DNA from: Tenacibaculum tangerinum
GTDB taxonomy: Bacteria > Bacteroidota > Bacteroidia > Flavobacteriales > Flavobacteriaceae
Assembly: GCF_029853675.1 (NCBI RefSeq)
Contig: NZ_CP122539.1
Span: forward strand, 248,001 to 312,000
Reading direction: 5' to 3'
Length of the DNA: 64,000 nt
A model generated the notes under the pieces. That model had not been told where the DNA came from. It ran no database searches and worked only from the letters and a program-made list of their open reading frames with translations. Positions 19,674-28,939 of this stretch are shown in pieces. Numbering within the stretch: position 1 is the stretch's first letter; each line of letters begins with the position of its first letter. The position numbers were made by a program, and so were the translations under genes.

Positions 19674-20084
19674 TTTTTGAGTTCCTACTTCTATATTTAT
19701 GGTATAGAGTTATACAATTCAGTTTATTCGCTCAAAGGGTAAATTAAATCAAGCCTTAGGACGATAGATGACACGTTTGACTAATGTTACTATAAAAAGA
19801 TTCTCTTTCATTAGAGGCTTTTACTCATTAAAAATAAGGTTACACTCATTACTTGTTTTTTTTTTGAGAAGAAGACTATATTGAAGTTGGAAGCTTATTA
19901 TTTTAAAAGGCTAGCTTATATTTAGCTAAAAGAGTACTGCTTTCATTGTTAAAACTTTGCTTAAACAAAGCTTGTAATATTTAGCAAAGTATAGATAGGT
20001 ATTTGTTTAGTTTGTAACCCATTCCAGATTAAAGAAACGGTATCTTTAGTCACTTAAAATTATAACGAACTCAACTAAAAAGAA
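19674..20084. other. Gene-free stretch between the YwqG and phytase-like genes
   Basis: About 410 bp with no reading frame I can support. A short inverted repeat CTTTG/CAAAG with a 6-base loop lies near 19954-19970. I see no clear terminator for the YwqG gene and no repeats. Confidence 0.55.
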
Positions 20085-20092
20085 TACTTTTG
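20085..20092 (+). promoter_or_regulatory. -7 box immediately before the phytase-like lipoprotein gene
   Basis: TACTTTTG fits TAnnTTTG and ends 5 bases before the ATG. The transcript would start at or next to the start codon, implying a leaderless message. No -33 TTG at the usual distance. Confidence 0.5.
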
Positions 20093-20097
20093 TAGCT

Positions 20098-21171
20098 ATG
20101 AAAAAAATAGTACTTACGTTATCCGTTTTTAGTTTGTTTGCCTGTAAACAACAACAAATAGCACTTAAGTTTTTAGACGAACATGTGGTAAAAGACGCTC
20201 TAACTATACAGCATACCGTAATTGGAGGAATCTCTGGAATTGATTTTTACAACGATAAATACTATATGGTAGTTGACGATGCAGCGAATCCAAGGATTTT
20301 AGTAGGAGATATCACAATCAACAACGACTCAATACAATCGGTAAACTTTGAAAAAGTGATTGTTGTCGATACCGCAAGCCAGTTTACTAAAAATCATGTG
20401 TTAGATTTAGAATCTATTTTCGTACATAACGGAATTATGAACTTGGTAAGTGAAGGCTCTATTCGATATAAAAAAGACCCAAGTATATTCGAAATAGATA
20501 CAAGAGGAAATTTTAAACAAGAGATAGAAATACCCAACTATTTCAAAGCAACATCCGAAGCTAAACCAAAGCATAACGGTGTTTTTGAAAGTTCTTCAAA
20601 AAGTGTTGATGGAAAAGGTTTTTGGGTAGCGATGGAAGCCCCTTTAGAAGCAGACGGAGAAGAGCCAACATTTCATGAAACACAATCTCCTGTTAGGATA
20701 ACATATTACGACCATACGTCAAAAAAAGCAACCAAGCAATTTGCATATCAGTTAGAAAAAATAGATAAGCCATCGAAGGGAACCATTAACATGAATGGAG
20801 TAACGGCAATTTTAGAATATAAAAAAAATCACTTTTTTATTATCGAAAGAGCTTATCAAAGCGGTTACGGAAGCCATGGAAATGTCGTTAGAATCTTTAC
20901 AACAGCTATCGATAAAAACGCAACGAATACACTAGAAATTCCATCGTTAAAACACAAAAAATATACCCCCTTAAAAAAAGAACTATTGCTAGATTTTAGT
21001 ACGGTTCAAAATCAATTAACAGCAGGAATTATAGACAATATCGAAGCAATTACTTTTGGACCCACATTAGCCAATGGAAATCAATCACTAATCTTAGCTG
21101 CCGATGATAACTTTCAGTTGTATGGAAAGCAGTTAAATCAGTTTTTATTAATAGAAATTCAGGAGAAATAA
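20098..21171 (+). CDS. Lipoprotein with phytase-like esterase domain
   Basis: A 357-residue protein beginning with a lipoprotein signal (VLTLSVFSLFACKQQQ; lipobox LFAC with Cys16). The mature domain is the beta-propeller 'phytase-like' type: ISGIDFYNDKYYMVVDDAANPRI, DLESIFVHNGIMNLVSEGS, GKGFWVAMEAPLEADG, and IDNIEAITFGP near the end. Members are annotated as esterase-like; the substrate is not known. Its -7 box almost touches the ATG. It is 28 bp upstream of the DUF6913 gene and may be cotranscribed with it and dapA. Confidence 0.8.
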   Translation: MKKIVLTLSVFSLFACKQQQIALKFLDEHVVKDALTIQHTVIGGISGIDFYNDKYYMVVDDAANPRILVGDITINNDSIQSVNFEKVIVVDTASQFTKNHVLDLESIFVHNGIMNLVSEGSIRYKKDPSIFEIDTRGNFKQEIEIPNYFKATSEAKPKHNGVFESSSKSVDGKGFWVAMEAPLEADGEEPTFHETQSPVRITYYDHTSKKATKQFAYQLEKIDKPSKGTINMNGVTAILEYKKNHFFIIERAYQSGYGSHGNVVRIFTTAIDKNATNTLEIPSLKHKKYTPLKKELLLDFSTVQNQLTAGIIDNIEAITFGPTLANGNQSLILAADDNFQLYGKQLNQFLLIEIQEK

Positions 21172-21199
21172 CATAAATTAGCCATTTGCAATTTTACAG

Positions 21200-21712
21200 A
21201 TGATAAGTACCCTAAGAAAGAAATCTATTCAGAAAGTATACGACAAATTAGTTGTAAAAGAAGAAAATACCCAACATAAAGAAACGAAAGTTAAAAGCGT
21301 AGCAATACTACTAGATAATGAAGCTTTAGTAAATGTAGTAATAGCGAACTTAACAAACATTTTTCCTTTTCAAAAAACAGACATAAGGGTGTTAGTTTAC
21401 AAAGAATACTCAAAAAAAGAAGAACCTTCTCCAGAGTTTTTTACTGAAAAAGATATAGGCTTTAAAGCAAGTTTAAAATCCGACAATTTAAAAGATTTTG
21501 TTAAAAACAACTATGACTTGCTTATAAACTATACAAAAACATCAAACTTAATAACGAATATGGTAACTTTGCTGTCGCAAGCAGATTTTAAAGCTGGTTT
21601 TGCCGAAATTGACGACAGGTTGTACGATATAGTAGTTGCTGATGCTAGTTTTAACGAAGCCGTTTTAAATCAAGAATTAAAAAAATACCTAACGATTTTA
21701 AATAAAATATAA
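21200..21712 (+). CDS. DUF6913-like conserved protein before dapA
   Basis: A 170-residue cytosolic protein found directly upstream of dapA in many Flavobacteriaceae (DUF6913). Seen: the N-terminal basic helix LRKKSIQKVYDKL, a SVAILLDNEALVN strand, NYDLLINYTKTSN, and QADFKAGFAEIDDRLYDIVV. No catalytic signature. Its stop TAA shares one base with the dapA ATG (TAATG), so translation is coupled and a role linked to DapA or lysine/DAP synthesis is possible but unproven. Confidence 0.78.
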   Translation: MISTLRKKSIQKVYDKLVVKEENTQHKETKVKSVAILLDNEALVNVVIANLTNIFPFQKTDIRVLVYKEYSKKEEPSPEFFTEKDIGFKASLKSDNLKDFVKNNYDLLINYTKTSNLITNMVTLLSQADFKAGFAEIDDRLYDIVVADASFNEAVLNQELKKYLTILNKI

Positions 21713-22587
21713 TGCAAAAGTTTGTAGGAACTGGGGTAGCTTTAGTAACCCCTTTCAATGAAGACTTAAGTGTAGATTTCGAAGCACTTAAAAAGTTAGT
21801 AAATTACAATATTGAAAACGGTACAAACTATTTAGTAATTAACGGAACTACCGGAGAAAGTGCTACTATTACTAAAGAAGAAAAAATCGAAATAATAAAC
21901 GTAATTGTTCAAGAAAACAATGGGCGTTTACCACTCGTTTTAGGCGTTGGTGGCAACAACACACAAACAGTTATTGAAGAATTACAATCTTTAGACTTAT
22001 CGAACATAGATGGTGTTTTATCAGTAGCTCCCTACTATAGCAAACCTACGCAAGAAGGATTTTACCAACATTACAAAGCAATAGCTTTAGCAAGCCCTAA
22101 GCCTATTATTATGTACAATGTTCCTGGTAGAACAGCAAAAAATATGGAGCCAGCAACAACCTTACGATTGGCACGAGATTTTGAAAATATTGTGGCAGTA
22201 AAAGAAGCAGGAAACAATCAACAACAATATTATGAATTGTTAAAAAACAAACCCGAAGATTTCTTAGTAATTTCTGGCGATGATGATTTAGCTTTGGGAG
22301 TTACTCTAGCAGGAGGAGCAGGCGTTATTTCAGTAATTGGACAAGCACTACCAAAAGACTTTGCAAAAATGATTCAATTAGGATTACAAGGAAAAGCAAA
22401 TGAAGCGTATGAACTCCATTATAAACTCATGGATATCGTAAGCCTTATTTTTGAAGAAAACAATCCAGCAGGAATTAAAGCGGTGCTACAAAAATTAGGA
22501 ATTTGTTTAGATGAAGTTCGTTTGCCATTGGTAAAAGCATCAGAAGAGCTACAAACAAAAATATCAGATTGTATAGACACCTTATAA
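21712..22587 (+). CDS. dapA: 4-hydroxy-tetrahydrodipicolinate synthase DapA
   Basis: Condenses pyruvate with aspartate semialdehyde, the first committed step to diaminopimelate and lysine. The 291-residue TIM barrel has GTTGESATIT (pyruvate loop), the catalytic Tyr in IIMYNVPGRTAKN near residue 137, and the Schiff-base Lys in IVAVKEAGNN near residue 163. Start ATG overlaps the upstream stop by one base. A terminator follows. It supplies the pathway completed by dapF at 8234-9010. Confidence 0.97.
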   Translation: MQKFVGTGVALVTPFNEDLSVDFEALKKLVNYNIENGTNYLVINGTTGESATITKEEKIEIINVIVQENNGRLPLVLGVGGNNTQTVIEELQSLDLSNIDGVLSVAPYYSKPTQEGFYQHYKAIALASPKPIIMYNVPGRTAKNMEPATTLRLARDFENIVAVKEAGNNQQQYYELLKNKPEDFLVISGDDDLALGVTLAGGAGVISVIGQALPKDFAKMIQLGLQGKANEAYELHYKLMDIVSLIFEENNPAGIKAVLQKLGICLDEVRLPLVKASEELQTKISDCIDTL

Positions 22588-22610
22588 TTGAGCTAAAATG
22601 AAGATTTCAA

Positions 22611-22643
22611 AAGGCTACAATTTCGCTATTGTAGTCTTTTTTT
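22611..22643 (+). terminator. Terminator of dapA
   Basis: AAGGCTACAAT pairs with ATTGTAGTCTT (one G-T pair) around TTCGCT, followed by a T run. Confidence 0.88.
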
Positions 22644-22682
22644 AGCATCTTTGTAAAAAAGTAATTTTAAAAACGAGAACGT

Positions 22683-23189
22683 ATGTTATCAAAAATAATA
22701 GAGCAAGCATTAAACGATCAGATAAGAGTAGAAGCAGAGTCTTCGCAAATATATTTAGCCATGGCATGTTGGGCAGAAGTTCAAGGTTTTGAAGGAGTAT
22801 CACAATTCATGTATGCACATTCAGATGAAGAACGTATGCACATGTTAAAATTAGTAAAGTTTGTAAACGAACGTGGCGGACACGCACGTATAACTGATTT
22901 AAAAGAACCACCAGCAAAATTTGGCTCGTTTAAAGATATGTTTCAAACATTGTTCGATCATGAAGTAATGGTGTCTAAATCAATCAACGATTTAGTACAC
23001 ATCACACTGCAAGAACAAGACTATGCAACACACAACTTTTTGCAATGGTACGTGTCAGAACAAATAGAAGAAGAAGCATTGGCACGTAATATCTTAGATA
23101 AAATCAACCTAATTGGAGACGATAAAGGAGGATTGTACCTTTTTGATAACGATGTTAAGCAAATAGTAGCGCAAGAAAAAAAGTTGTAG
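22683..23189 (+). CDS. Non-haem ferritin
   Basis: Iron storage protein: 24 subunits form a shell and oxidise Fe(II) at a di-iron site. The 168 residues are a standard bacterial ferritin length. Seen: ferroxidase residues in RVEAESSQIYLAMACWAE (Glu), HSDEERMHMLKLVKF (Glu and His) and the C-terminal QWYVSEQIEEEALAR (Gln/Glu). No haem-ligating Met of bacterioferritin is apparent. It stands alone after the dapA terminator; the GG-leader peptide gene follows 53 bp downstream on the same strand and no terminator separates them. Confidence 0.95.
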   Translation: MLSKIIEQALNDQIRVEAESSQIYLAMACWAEVQGFEGVSQFMYAHSDEERMHMLKLVKFVNERGGHARITDLKEPPAKFGSFKDMFQTLFDHEVMVSKSINDLVHITLQEQDYATHNFLQWYVSEQIEEEALARNILDKINLIGDDKGGLYLFDNDVKQIVAQEKKL

Positions 23190-23241
23190 GGTAAAAGAAA
23201 AAGCATTAAGTTAGCATCTTAATTTAATAAAAATTTTTATA

Positions 23242-23460
23242 ATGTTAAAAGAAATTTTAAAATTGGAAGGAGTAGAAGAACTCACTAAGAAACAACAGAA
23301 ATCTTTAAGCGGAGGAGAAAAATGTGAAACACGTTATGAACCAATGAGTGTTTTTGAACAGGAGTCTGGTCAATTGTTGTGTATGAGAAGATGTAGACCA
23401 TCTTTTTTAGGAATTGGATTTGGCTCATGGTCTGAATGGGAGCACAATGTTACTTGTTAA
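23242..23460 (+). CDS. Orphan double-glycine leader peptide with a four-cysteine core
   Basis: A 72-residue peptide with the form of a secreted peptide precursor. The leader (LEGVEELTKKQQKSLSGG, residues 8-25) has the LxxxxxLxxxQxKxLxGG pattern cut by C39-type peptidase transporters and also seen in Bacteroidota natural-product precursors. The predicted mature part is 47 residues with cysteines at 28, 47, 51 and 72 and a glycine/aromatic stretch GIGFGSWSEWEH. No transporter, modification or immunity gene lies in the window, so its partner must be elsewhere. Its product could be a bacteriocin, signal or other exported peptide. It is 53 bp after ferritin and has its own terminator. Confidence 0.72.
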   Translation: MLKEILKLEGVEELTKKQQKSLSGGEKCETRYEPMSVFEQESGQLLCMRRCRPSFLGIGFGSWSEWEHNVTC

Positions 23461-23481
23461 AGGCTAGAAAAATTCTTACAG

Positions 23482-23519
23482 AAAAGTTGCTTTAGTTTAA
23501 AATTAAAGTAACTTTTTTT
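23482..23519 (+). terminator. Terminator after the GG-leader peptide
   Basis: AAAAGTTGCTTTA pairs with TAAAGTAACTTTT (one G-T pair), with a 9-base loop and a T run. Confidence 0.82.
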
Positions 23520-23853
23520 ATTTGTATCTGTAAAAGTTTTTTAAATGAATTATTTATAACAACTATTTTGCAAACGAATATTTGTGGAGTAATTTCTTAA
23601 AATGAATGTAGTTTGAATTAATAAAGAAAGCTTAAGATTATTGCTTTTATAGGTAATGTAAATTAGAATTGTAAATTTTTAATAAGTTATACAATAAATG
23701 TATAATTTAGTTTGAGTTATTTTGAGGTGTAATTCATTAATAATATTAGCAAACATTTAGGAGCTCTTTGGAAAAATGATAACCCTTTTTTTTGTTTACT
23801 GTAAGCCTCATTTATGAGGTAAAAAATCGTTTTAATAATCCATAATTAATCAC
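23520..23853. other. Gene-free stretch before bamD
   Basis: Very AT-rich. The only structure I see is a small hairpin, CCTCA-TTTA-TGAGG, at about 23807-23820. No reading frame with support. Confidence 0.5.
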
Positions 23854-23861
23854 TAATTTTG
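23854..23861 (+). promoter_or_regulatory. -7 box just before bamD
   Basis: TAATTTTG fits TAnnTTTG and ends 4 bases before the first ATG (23866) and 13 before the second (23875). The bamD message would have a very short or no leader. No convincing -33 element. Confidence 0.45.
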
Positions 23862-23865
23862 CCAA

Positions 23866-24687
23866 ATGCAAAAAATGAAAAATCTAGCGTATATTGTTGT
23901 CATGCTTTTTGTGCTTTCTTCTTGCGGAGAATACCAAAAGGTATTGAATAAAGGAACAGTTGAAGAGCAATATAAAATGGCTACAAAAATGTACGAAGCT
24001 CAAAAGTACAGTAAGGCTTTACGTTTATTGGAGAAAATAGTTTCTTCATACAGAGGGAAACCTCAAATGGAGCGGATAAAGTTTATGGTGGCGCAATGTA
24101 GTTTTAATGAAAAAAGCTATAGTTTAGCTGGATATTATTTTGATAGTTTTGTAAATTCTTTTCCTAAAAGCTCTAAGAAAGAAGAAGCGGCTTTTTTATC
24201 CGCATTAAGTTATTACAAAGCAGCACCAGTTTTTAGTTTAGATCCTACAGATACTAACAAAGCATTAGAGTCTTTTCAGAAATTTATTGATACCTATCCA
24301 GATTCAGATAAATTAGAAGAGGCAAATAAGTATCACGCAGAGTTAAGAGCAAAATTAGAAAGAAAAGCTTTTGAAATAGCGAAAACATATTATAGAACAG
24401 CGGAATACGATTCTAGAAATTACAAAGCAGCCATTGTTGCTTTTGATAATTTGTTAGAAGATTATTTAGGAACGAAGTATAAAGAAGAAGCATTGTACTA
24501 TCGCTTAAAAGCGGCACATGATTTAGCCGTAAAAAGCAAGCTAAGAAAAAAAGGAGAAAGAATTGAAGCAGCCTTAAAAGCCTATGAAAAGCTGAAAAGA
24601 AATTTTCCAGAATCAAAATTCATGGAAGAATCAAACGAAATGTTAGCAACATTAAACAAAGAACAAGAACAATTAGCTAAAAGTTAA
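23866..24687 (+). CDS. bamD: Outer-membrane assembly lipoprotein BamD
   Basis: BamD is the essential lipoprotein partner of BamA in inserting beta-barrel proteins. The 273-residue protein has a lipoprotein signal (YIVVMLFVLSSCGEY; lipobox LSSC) and tandem TPR units such as MYEAQKYSKALRLLEKIVSSY, ESFQKFIDTYPDSDKLEEAN and AIVAFDNLLEDYLGTKYKEEALYYRLKAA. The start is either 23866 (MQKMKN) or 23875 (MKN); both leave the lipobox intact. It leads the bamD-rpoZ-coaBC-porD unit with gaps of 1-3 bp. Confidence 0.93.
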   Translation: MQKMKNLAYIVVMLFVLSSCGEYQKVLNKGTVEEQYKMATKMYEAQKYSKALRLLEKIVSSYRGKPQMERIKFMVAQCSFNEKSYSLAGYYFDSFVNSFPKSSKKEEAAFLSALSYYKAAPVFSLDPTDTNKALESFQKFIDTYPDSDKLEEANKYHAELRAKLERKAFEIAKTYYRTAEYDSRNYKAAIVAFDNLLEDYLGTKYKEEALYYRLKAAHDLAVKSKLRKKGERIEAALKAYEKLKRNFPESKFMEESNEMLATLNKEQEQLAKS

Positions 24688-24690
24688 AAA

Positions 24691-25011
24691 ATGGATTATA
24701 AAGAAACGAAAGCGCCGTTAAGTACCGTAACTTATAACAGAGAAGCTATTGAAGCTCCAACAAATAATATTTATGAAGCTATTTCTATCATAGCAACGAG
24801 AGCTACACAAATTAATTCTGATTTAAAAAAGGAGTTAGTAGATAAGTTAGATGAGTTTGCTACCTATAACGATAGTCTAGAAGAAGTTTTTGAAAACAAA
24901 GAGCAAATCGAGGTTTCTAAATTTTACGAGCGTTTACCTAAACCACATGCCATTGCAGTAGAAGAGTGGTTAAACGGCAAGGTATATTACAGAACTCCAG
25001 AGACAAAATAG
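24691..25011 (+). CDS. rpoZ: RNA polymerase omega subunit family protein
   Basis: A 106-residue protein matching the Bacteroidota form of RpoZ, which assists folding and assembly of the beta' subunit. Seen: NIYEAISIIATRATQINSDLKKEL, the omega core with the RATQI segment. It is longer than E. coli omega at its C-terminus. It lies 3 bp after bamD and 1 bp before coaBC, the usual position in this phylum (E. coli also has rpoZ near this region's metabolic genes). Confidence 0.86.
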   Translation: MDYKETKAPLSTVTYNREAIEAPTNNIYEAISIIATRATQINSDLKKELVDKLDEFATYNDSLEEVFENKEQIEVSKFYERLPKPHAIAVEEWLNGKVYYRTPETK

Positions 25012-25012
25012 T

Positions 25013-26224
25013 ATGTCTGTACTAAGCGGTAAAAAAGTTTTACTTGGTGTTACCGCCGGTATAGCGGCATATAAAACAGCGAACTTAGTTCGTTTATTTA
25101 TAAAATCGGGCGCAGAAGTCAAAGTAATTATGACTCCTGCGTCTAAAGATTTTATAACACCTCTTACACTTTCTACCTTATCAAAAAACCCAGTTCATTC
25201 CACTTTTTATGATAAAGAAGATGAAAATGAATTGTGGAACAATCATGTAGATTTAGGTTTGTGGGCAGACGTAATGCTAATTGCCCCAGCCACAGCAAAT
25301 ACATTGTCTAAAATGACGCATGGTACTTGCGATAACTTATTGTTGGCAACCTATTTGTCAGCGAAATGTCCAGTATATTTTGCACCTGCGATGGATTTAG
25401 ATATGTATCAACATCCATCAACAAAAACCAGTTTAGAAAGCTTACAGCGTTTTGGAAATATCTTAATACCAGCTACTTCAGGTGAATTAGCAAGTGGATT
25501 GATAGGTGAAGGTCGTATGGCAGAACCAGAAGATATTGTTCGTTTTATAGAAAAAGACATTACATCTAAACTACCACTTCATGGGAAAAAGATGTTAATT
25601 ACTGCGGGCCCAACTTACGAGGCAATAGACCCTGTTCGTTTTATAGGAAATCATTCTTCAGGTAAAATGGGGTTTGAAATCGCCAAAACAGCGGCGAACC
25701 TAGGGGCAGAAGTGTTTTTAGTTTCAGGACCTTCTCATCAACAAGTAAACCATTCATTTATTCATAGAATCGATGTGAGGTCGGCTCAAGATATGTATGA
25801 AGCATGTCACCAATATTTTGCTGAGGTTGATATTGCTGTATTATCGGCAGCAGTTTCAGACTATCGACCAAAAAATGTAGCCACGCAAAAAATAAAAAAG
25901 ACAGCAGCAGCGTTACGTATAGAGTTAGAGCCTACTAAAGACATCTTAAAATCTCTTGGAGAAATAAAGAAACAGCAGTTGTTAGTTGGTTTTGCCTTAG
26001 AAACGAACGATGAGGTACAAAACGCAAAAAGTAAGCTTACACGCAAAAATTTAGATTTTATTGTATTAAATTCGTTACGTGATAAAGGTGCAGGTTTTGC
26101 CACCGACACCAATAAAATTACAATTATTGATGCCGATTTTAACGAGAAGTCATTCGAATTAAAATCGAAAAAAGCAGTATCAAAAGACATCGTTAACGAA
26201 ATAATACAAAAATTAAATGCGTAA
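25013..26224 (+). CDS. coaBC: Bifunctional CoaBC (phosphopantothenoylcysteine synthetase/decarboxylase)
   Basis: Catalyses two successive coenzyme A steps: joining phosphopantothenate to cysteine and decarboxylating the product. The 403-residue protein has the N-terminal CoaC flavoprotein domain (GVTAGIAAYKTANLVRLF; catalytic His in NNHVDLGLWADVMLIAPATANT; PAMDLDMYQHP) and the C-terminal CoaB domain from about residue 187 (MLITAGPTYEAIDPVRFIGNHSSGKMG; VSDYRPKN; LNSLRDKGAGF). Its stop overlaps the start of the PorD-like gene by 8 bp. Confidence 0.97.
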   Translation: MSVLSGKKVLLGVTAGIAAYKTANLVRLFIKSGAEVKVIMTPASKDFITPLTLSTLSKNPVHSTFYDKEDENELWNNHVDLGLWADVMLIAPATANTLSKMTHGTCDNLLLATYLSAKCPVYFAPAMDLDMYQHPSTKTSLESLQRFGNILIPATSGELASGLIGEGRMAEPEDIVRFIEKDITSKLPLHGKKMLITAGPTYEAIDPVRFIGNHSSGKMGFEIAKTAANLGAEVFLVSGPSHQQVNHSFIHRIDVRSAQDMYEACHQYFAEVDIAVLSAAVSDYRPKNVATQKIKKTAAALRIELEPTKDILKSLGEIKKQQLLVGFALETNDEVQNAKSKLTRKNLDFIVLNSLRDKGAGFATDTNKITIIDADFNEKSFELKSKKAVSKDIVNEIIQKLNA

Positions 26225-27104
26225 GTTTTTCTTCATAGTTTTTCTTTTTTTAGTAACTTTTTCTGGTTATTCTCAAGAGTTGAATGCTGTAGTTATCATT
26301 AATTCAGACAAAATACAAAGTAGTAATAAGCAAGTATATCAAACCTTAGAAAAAGCTTTAACTGAGTTTATTAACGATAAACAATGGACGAACAGGAATT
26401 TTAAACAGCAAGAGCGAATTAATTGTGCGTTTAACATTATTATTAACGAACAAAATGGAAATAATTTTTCAGGCTCTTTGCAAGTGCAGTCAACAAGACC
26501 TGTATACAATTCAACATACGCAACGCCTGTACTAAATATTAACGATATCAATTTTAACTTTCGTTACAATGAATTCGATCCGTTAATTTACAATCCAACT
26601 ATTTACGAATCTAACTTAATTTCAATAATTGCTTTTTATGTGTACACCATATTGGGAGTAGATGCAGACACTTTTGCTTTAAAAGGAGGCGAAAACTATT
26701 TGAAACAAGCAGAAAATATTATGTTGTTGGCACAATTTAACGGAGAATCAGGTTGGCAAAATGAAGTAGGTAAACAGAATCGTTTTGCTTTGATAGATAA
26801 CTTGTTATCTTCTAAGTTTGGTGCGTTACGCAGTATTTATTACAATTATCATCGCAATGGATTTGATAATTTTTCGGAAGATAAAAATTCAGCCAAAGCA
26901 AACATTGAAAAAAGTGTTTTAGATTTAGATAAATTACATAATATTACGATTGGTAACTACATGATTCGTATTTTCTTAGATGCCAAAAGTGACGAAATTG
27001 TGAGTGTTTTTTCTGACGGAATTCCCACAAGAAATCAATCGCAAATGGTAACCATTTTAAATAAAATTGCTCCTACCTATAAAGACAAGTGGAAAAACCT
27101 TTAG
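26217..27104 (+). CDS. PorD-like exported protein (DUF4835, type IX secretion)
   Basis: A 295-residue protein with a signal peptide (KFFFIVFLFLVTFSGYSQ) matching DUF4835. The family is associated with the type IX secretion system under the name PorD. Seen: VIINSDKIQSSNKQVYQTLEKAL, the INDINFNFRYNEFDPLIYNP segment and LGVDADTFALKGGENYLKQAENI, all conserved across Flavobacteriia. Overlaps coaBC by 8 bp and closes the bamD operon, linking outer-membrane assembly with surface secretion. The exact role of PorD is not established. Confidence 0.82.
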   Translation: MRKFFFIVFLFLVTFSGYSQELNAVVIINSDKIQSSNKQVYQTLEKALTEFINDKQWTNRNFKQQERINCAFNIIINEQNGNNFSGSLQVQSTRPVYNSTYATPVLNINDINFNFRYNEFDPLIYNPTIYESNLISIIAFYVYTILGVDADTFALKGGENYLKQAENIMLLAQFNGESGWQNEVGKQNRFALIDNLLSSKFGALRSIYYNYHRNGFDNFSEDKNSAKANIEKSVLDLDKLHNITIGNYMIRIFLDAKSDEIVSVFSDGIPTRNQSQMVTILNKIAPTYKDKWKNL

Positions 27105-27236
27105 TGAAATTAGATTGGTTAGTAGGCTCAAACTTAACGTTTATAAACTGTTAAAAAATCGATAGACTTCTGGTGTTTTAGCTTGGTGTATTTCAATCAA
27201 AAATCCGTACTTTTAATCTTTACAAAAGAATAGAAT

Positions 27237-28889
27237 TTGCTTACACACTTATCTATACATAATTATGCATTAATCAATCAGTTAACGATTGATTTTACCA
27301 ACGGTTTATCTATAATTACAGGAGAAACTGGAGCAGGAAAATCCATTTTATTAGGAGCGTTAGGGCTTGTGATGGGAAATCGTGCCGATTTATCATCCTT
27401 AAAAGACACTGAAAAAAAATGTGTGATTGAAGCACAATTTTCGGTACAAGGATACAATCTGCAAGCGTTGTTTGAAGAATTAGATGTAGATTACGAACAA
27501 GAAACCATTATCCGAAGAGAAATTTTACCTTCAGGAAAGTCACGTGCTTTTGTGAACGATACACCAGTCACGTTATCGGTATTAAACGCTTTAAAAACAA
27601 AGCTAATTGATATCCATTCACAGCATCAAACTTTGCAATTATCAGATGTGTCTTTTCAATTTTCTGTGATTGATGCCTTGGCAAAAAATCAAGCCAAAAT
27701 AGCCTCCTACCAAAGAGGTTTACGTACGTACAATACATTGCGAAAAGAACTGAAAACTCTTCAAGAAGAAACGGAGAAATCTAAAGAGCAGTACGAGTAC
27801 AATTTGCATTTATTTAATGAGTTTGAAGAGGCTAATTTACAAGAAGGAGAGCAAGAAGATTTAGAAGAAAAATTAGAGAAATTAAACAATATTGAAGAAA
27901 TAAAGTTGAATTTATCGGAAGCTTTAGGAATTGCTATCAATGAAGAAATAGGGCTTCAAACGTTGTTATATTCTTTAGAAAGTAAATTGCAAAAAATAAG
28001 TTCGTATTCAAAAAACTACGAAGAATTGGCTAGCCGTGTAACTAGTATAAAAATAGAGTTAGACGATATTGTTGCTGAATTAGAAAATGAAAATGATACT
28101 GTAGAATTCAATCCGAATGAAATAGAAGCATTGAACGACCGACTACAACTTATTTACAACCTTCAAAAAAAGCATGCAGTAACCACCATAGCAGAACTGC
28201 AAGAAATTCATAGAGTATTAGCCGAAAAAGTAGCTCAGGTAGAAGATGCAGGGGATGTGGTAGCGAAAAAAGAAGCAGAAATTAAAGAGGTAGCTCAAAA
28301 GTTAGATGACGTAGCGAATATGATTACGACATCTAGAAATAAAGTAATTCCGAAGTTGAAAAAAGAATTAGAATATTTACTTTCAGAATTAGGAATGCCC
28401 AATGCTCGATTTGCCATTGAATTACTACCCTCTGATGCCTACTTATTGAACGGAAAAGACAACCTACAATTTTTATTTTCGGCAAACAAAGGAGGAAATT
28501 TTGGAGAATTGAAAAAGGTAGCATCAGGAGGAGAATTATCTCGAATAATGCTATCTATCAAAAAAATACTATCAGAAAACATACAACTACCCACCATTAT
28601 TTTTGATGAAATAGATACAGGAGTTTCTGGAGAAGTGTCTAACAAAATCGCAAAAATAATGCAAGATATGAGTGCTCACATGCAGGTAATAACTATCACG
28701 CATTTACCTCAAATAGCTTCTAAAGGAGTACAGCATTACAAAGTGTTTAAAGAAGACGAAGCAGGAGTAACAAGCTCTAATTTAAAATTATTGTCAGAAA
28801 ACGAACGAATTCGAGAAATAGCAGAAATGTTAAGTGGAAAAGACGTTTCTGAAAGTGCGTTAACACATGCAAAAGAATTATTAAATTAA
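27237..28889 (+). CDS. recN: DNA repair protein RecN
   Basis: SMC-like ATPase acting in double-strand break repair. The 550-residue protein has an N-terminal Walker A in ITGETGAGKSILLGALG near residue 30, two long coiled-coil arms (residues about 150-360), the ABC signature VASGGELSRIMLSIK and Walker B PTIIFDEIDTGVSGEV. Translation starts at TTG 27237: an in-frame TAG lies 6 bp upstream and no other start exists before the conserved LTHLSIHNYALI. An A8 tract at about 27413-27420 (Glu-Lys-Lys-Cys) is in frame here. Confidence 0.96.
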   Translation: MLTHLSIHNYALINQLTIDFTNGLSIITGETGAGKSILLGALGLVMGNRADLSSLKDTEKKCVIEAQFSVQGYNLQALFEELDVDYEQETIIRREILPSGKSRAFVNDTPVTLSVLNALKTKLIDIHSQHQTLQLSDVSFQFSVIDALAKNQAKIASYQRGLRTYNTLRKELKTLQEETEKSKEQYEYNLHLFNEFEEANLQEGEQEDLEEKLEKLNNIEEIKLNLSEALGIAINEEIGLQTLLYSLESKLQKISSYSKNYEELASRVTSIKIELDDIVAELENENDTVEFNPNEIEALNDRLQLIYNLQKKHAVTTIAELQEIHRVLAEKVAQVEDAGDVVAKKEAEIKEVAQKLDDVANMITTSRNKVIPKLKKELEYLLSELGMPNARFAIELLPSDAYLLNGKDNLQFLFSANKGGNFGELKKVASGGELSRIMLSIKKILSENIQLPTIIFDEIDTGVSGEVSNKIAKIMQDMSAHMQVITITHLPQIASKGVQHYKVFKEDEAGVTSSNLKLLSENERIREIAEMLSGKDVSESALTHAKELLN

Positions 28890-28939
28890 GAGTATATTTG
28901 CTCTCTAAACAAACAACGATAGACTAAAATATTTTAACC

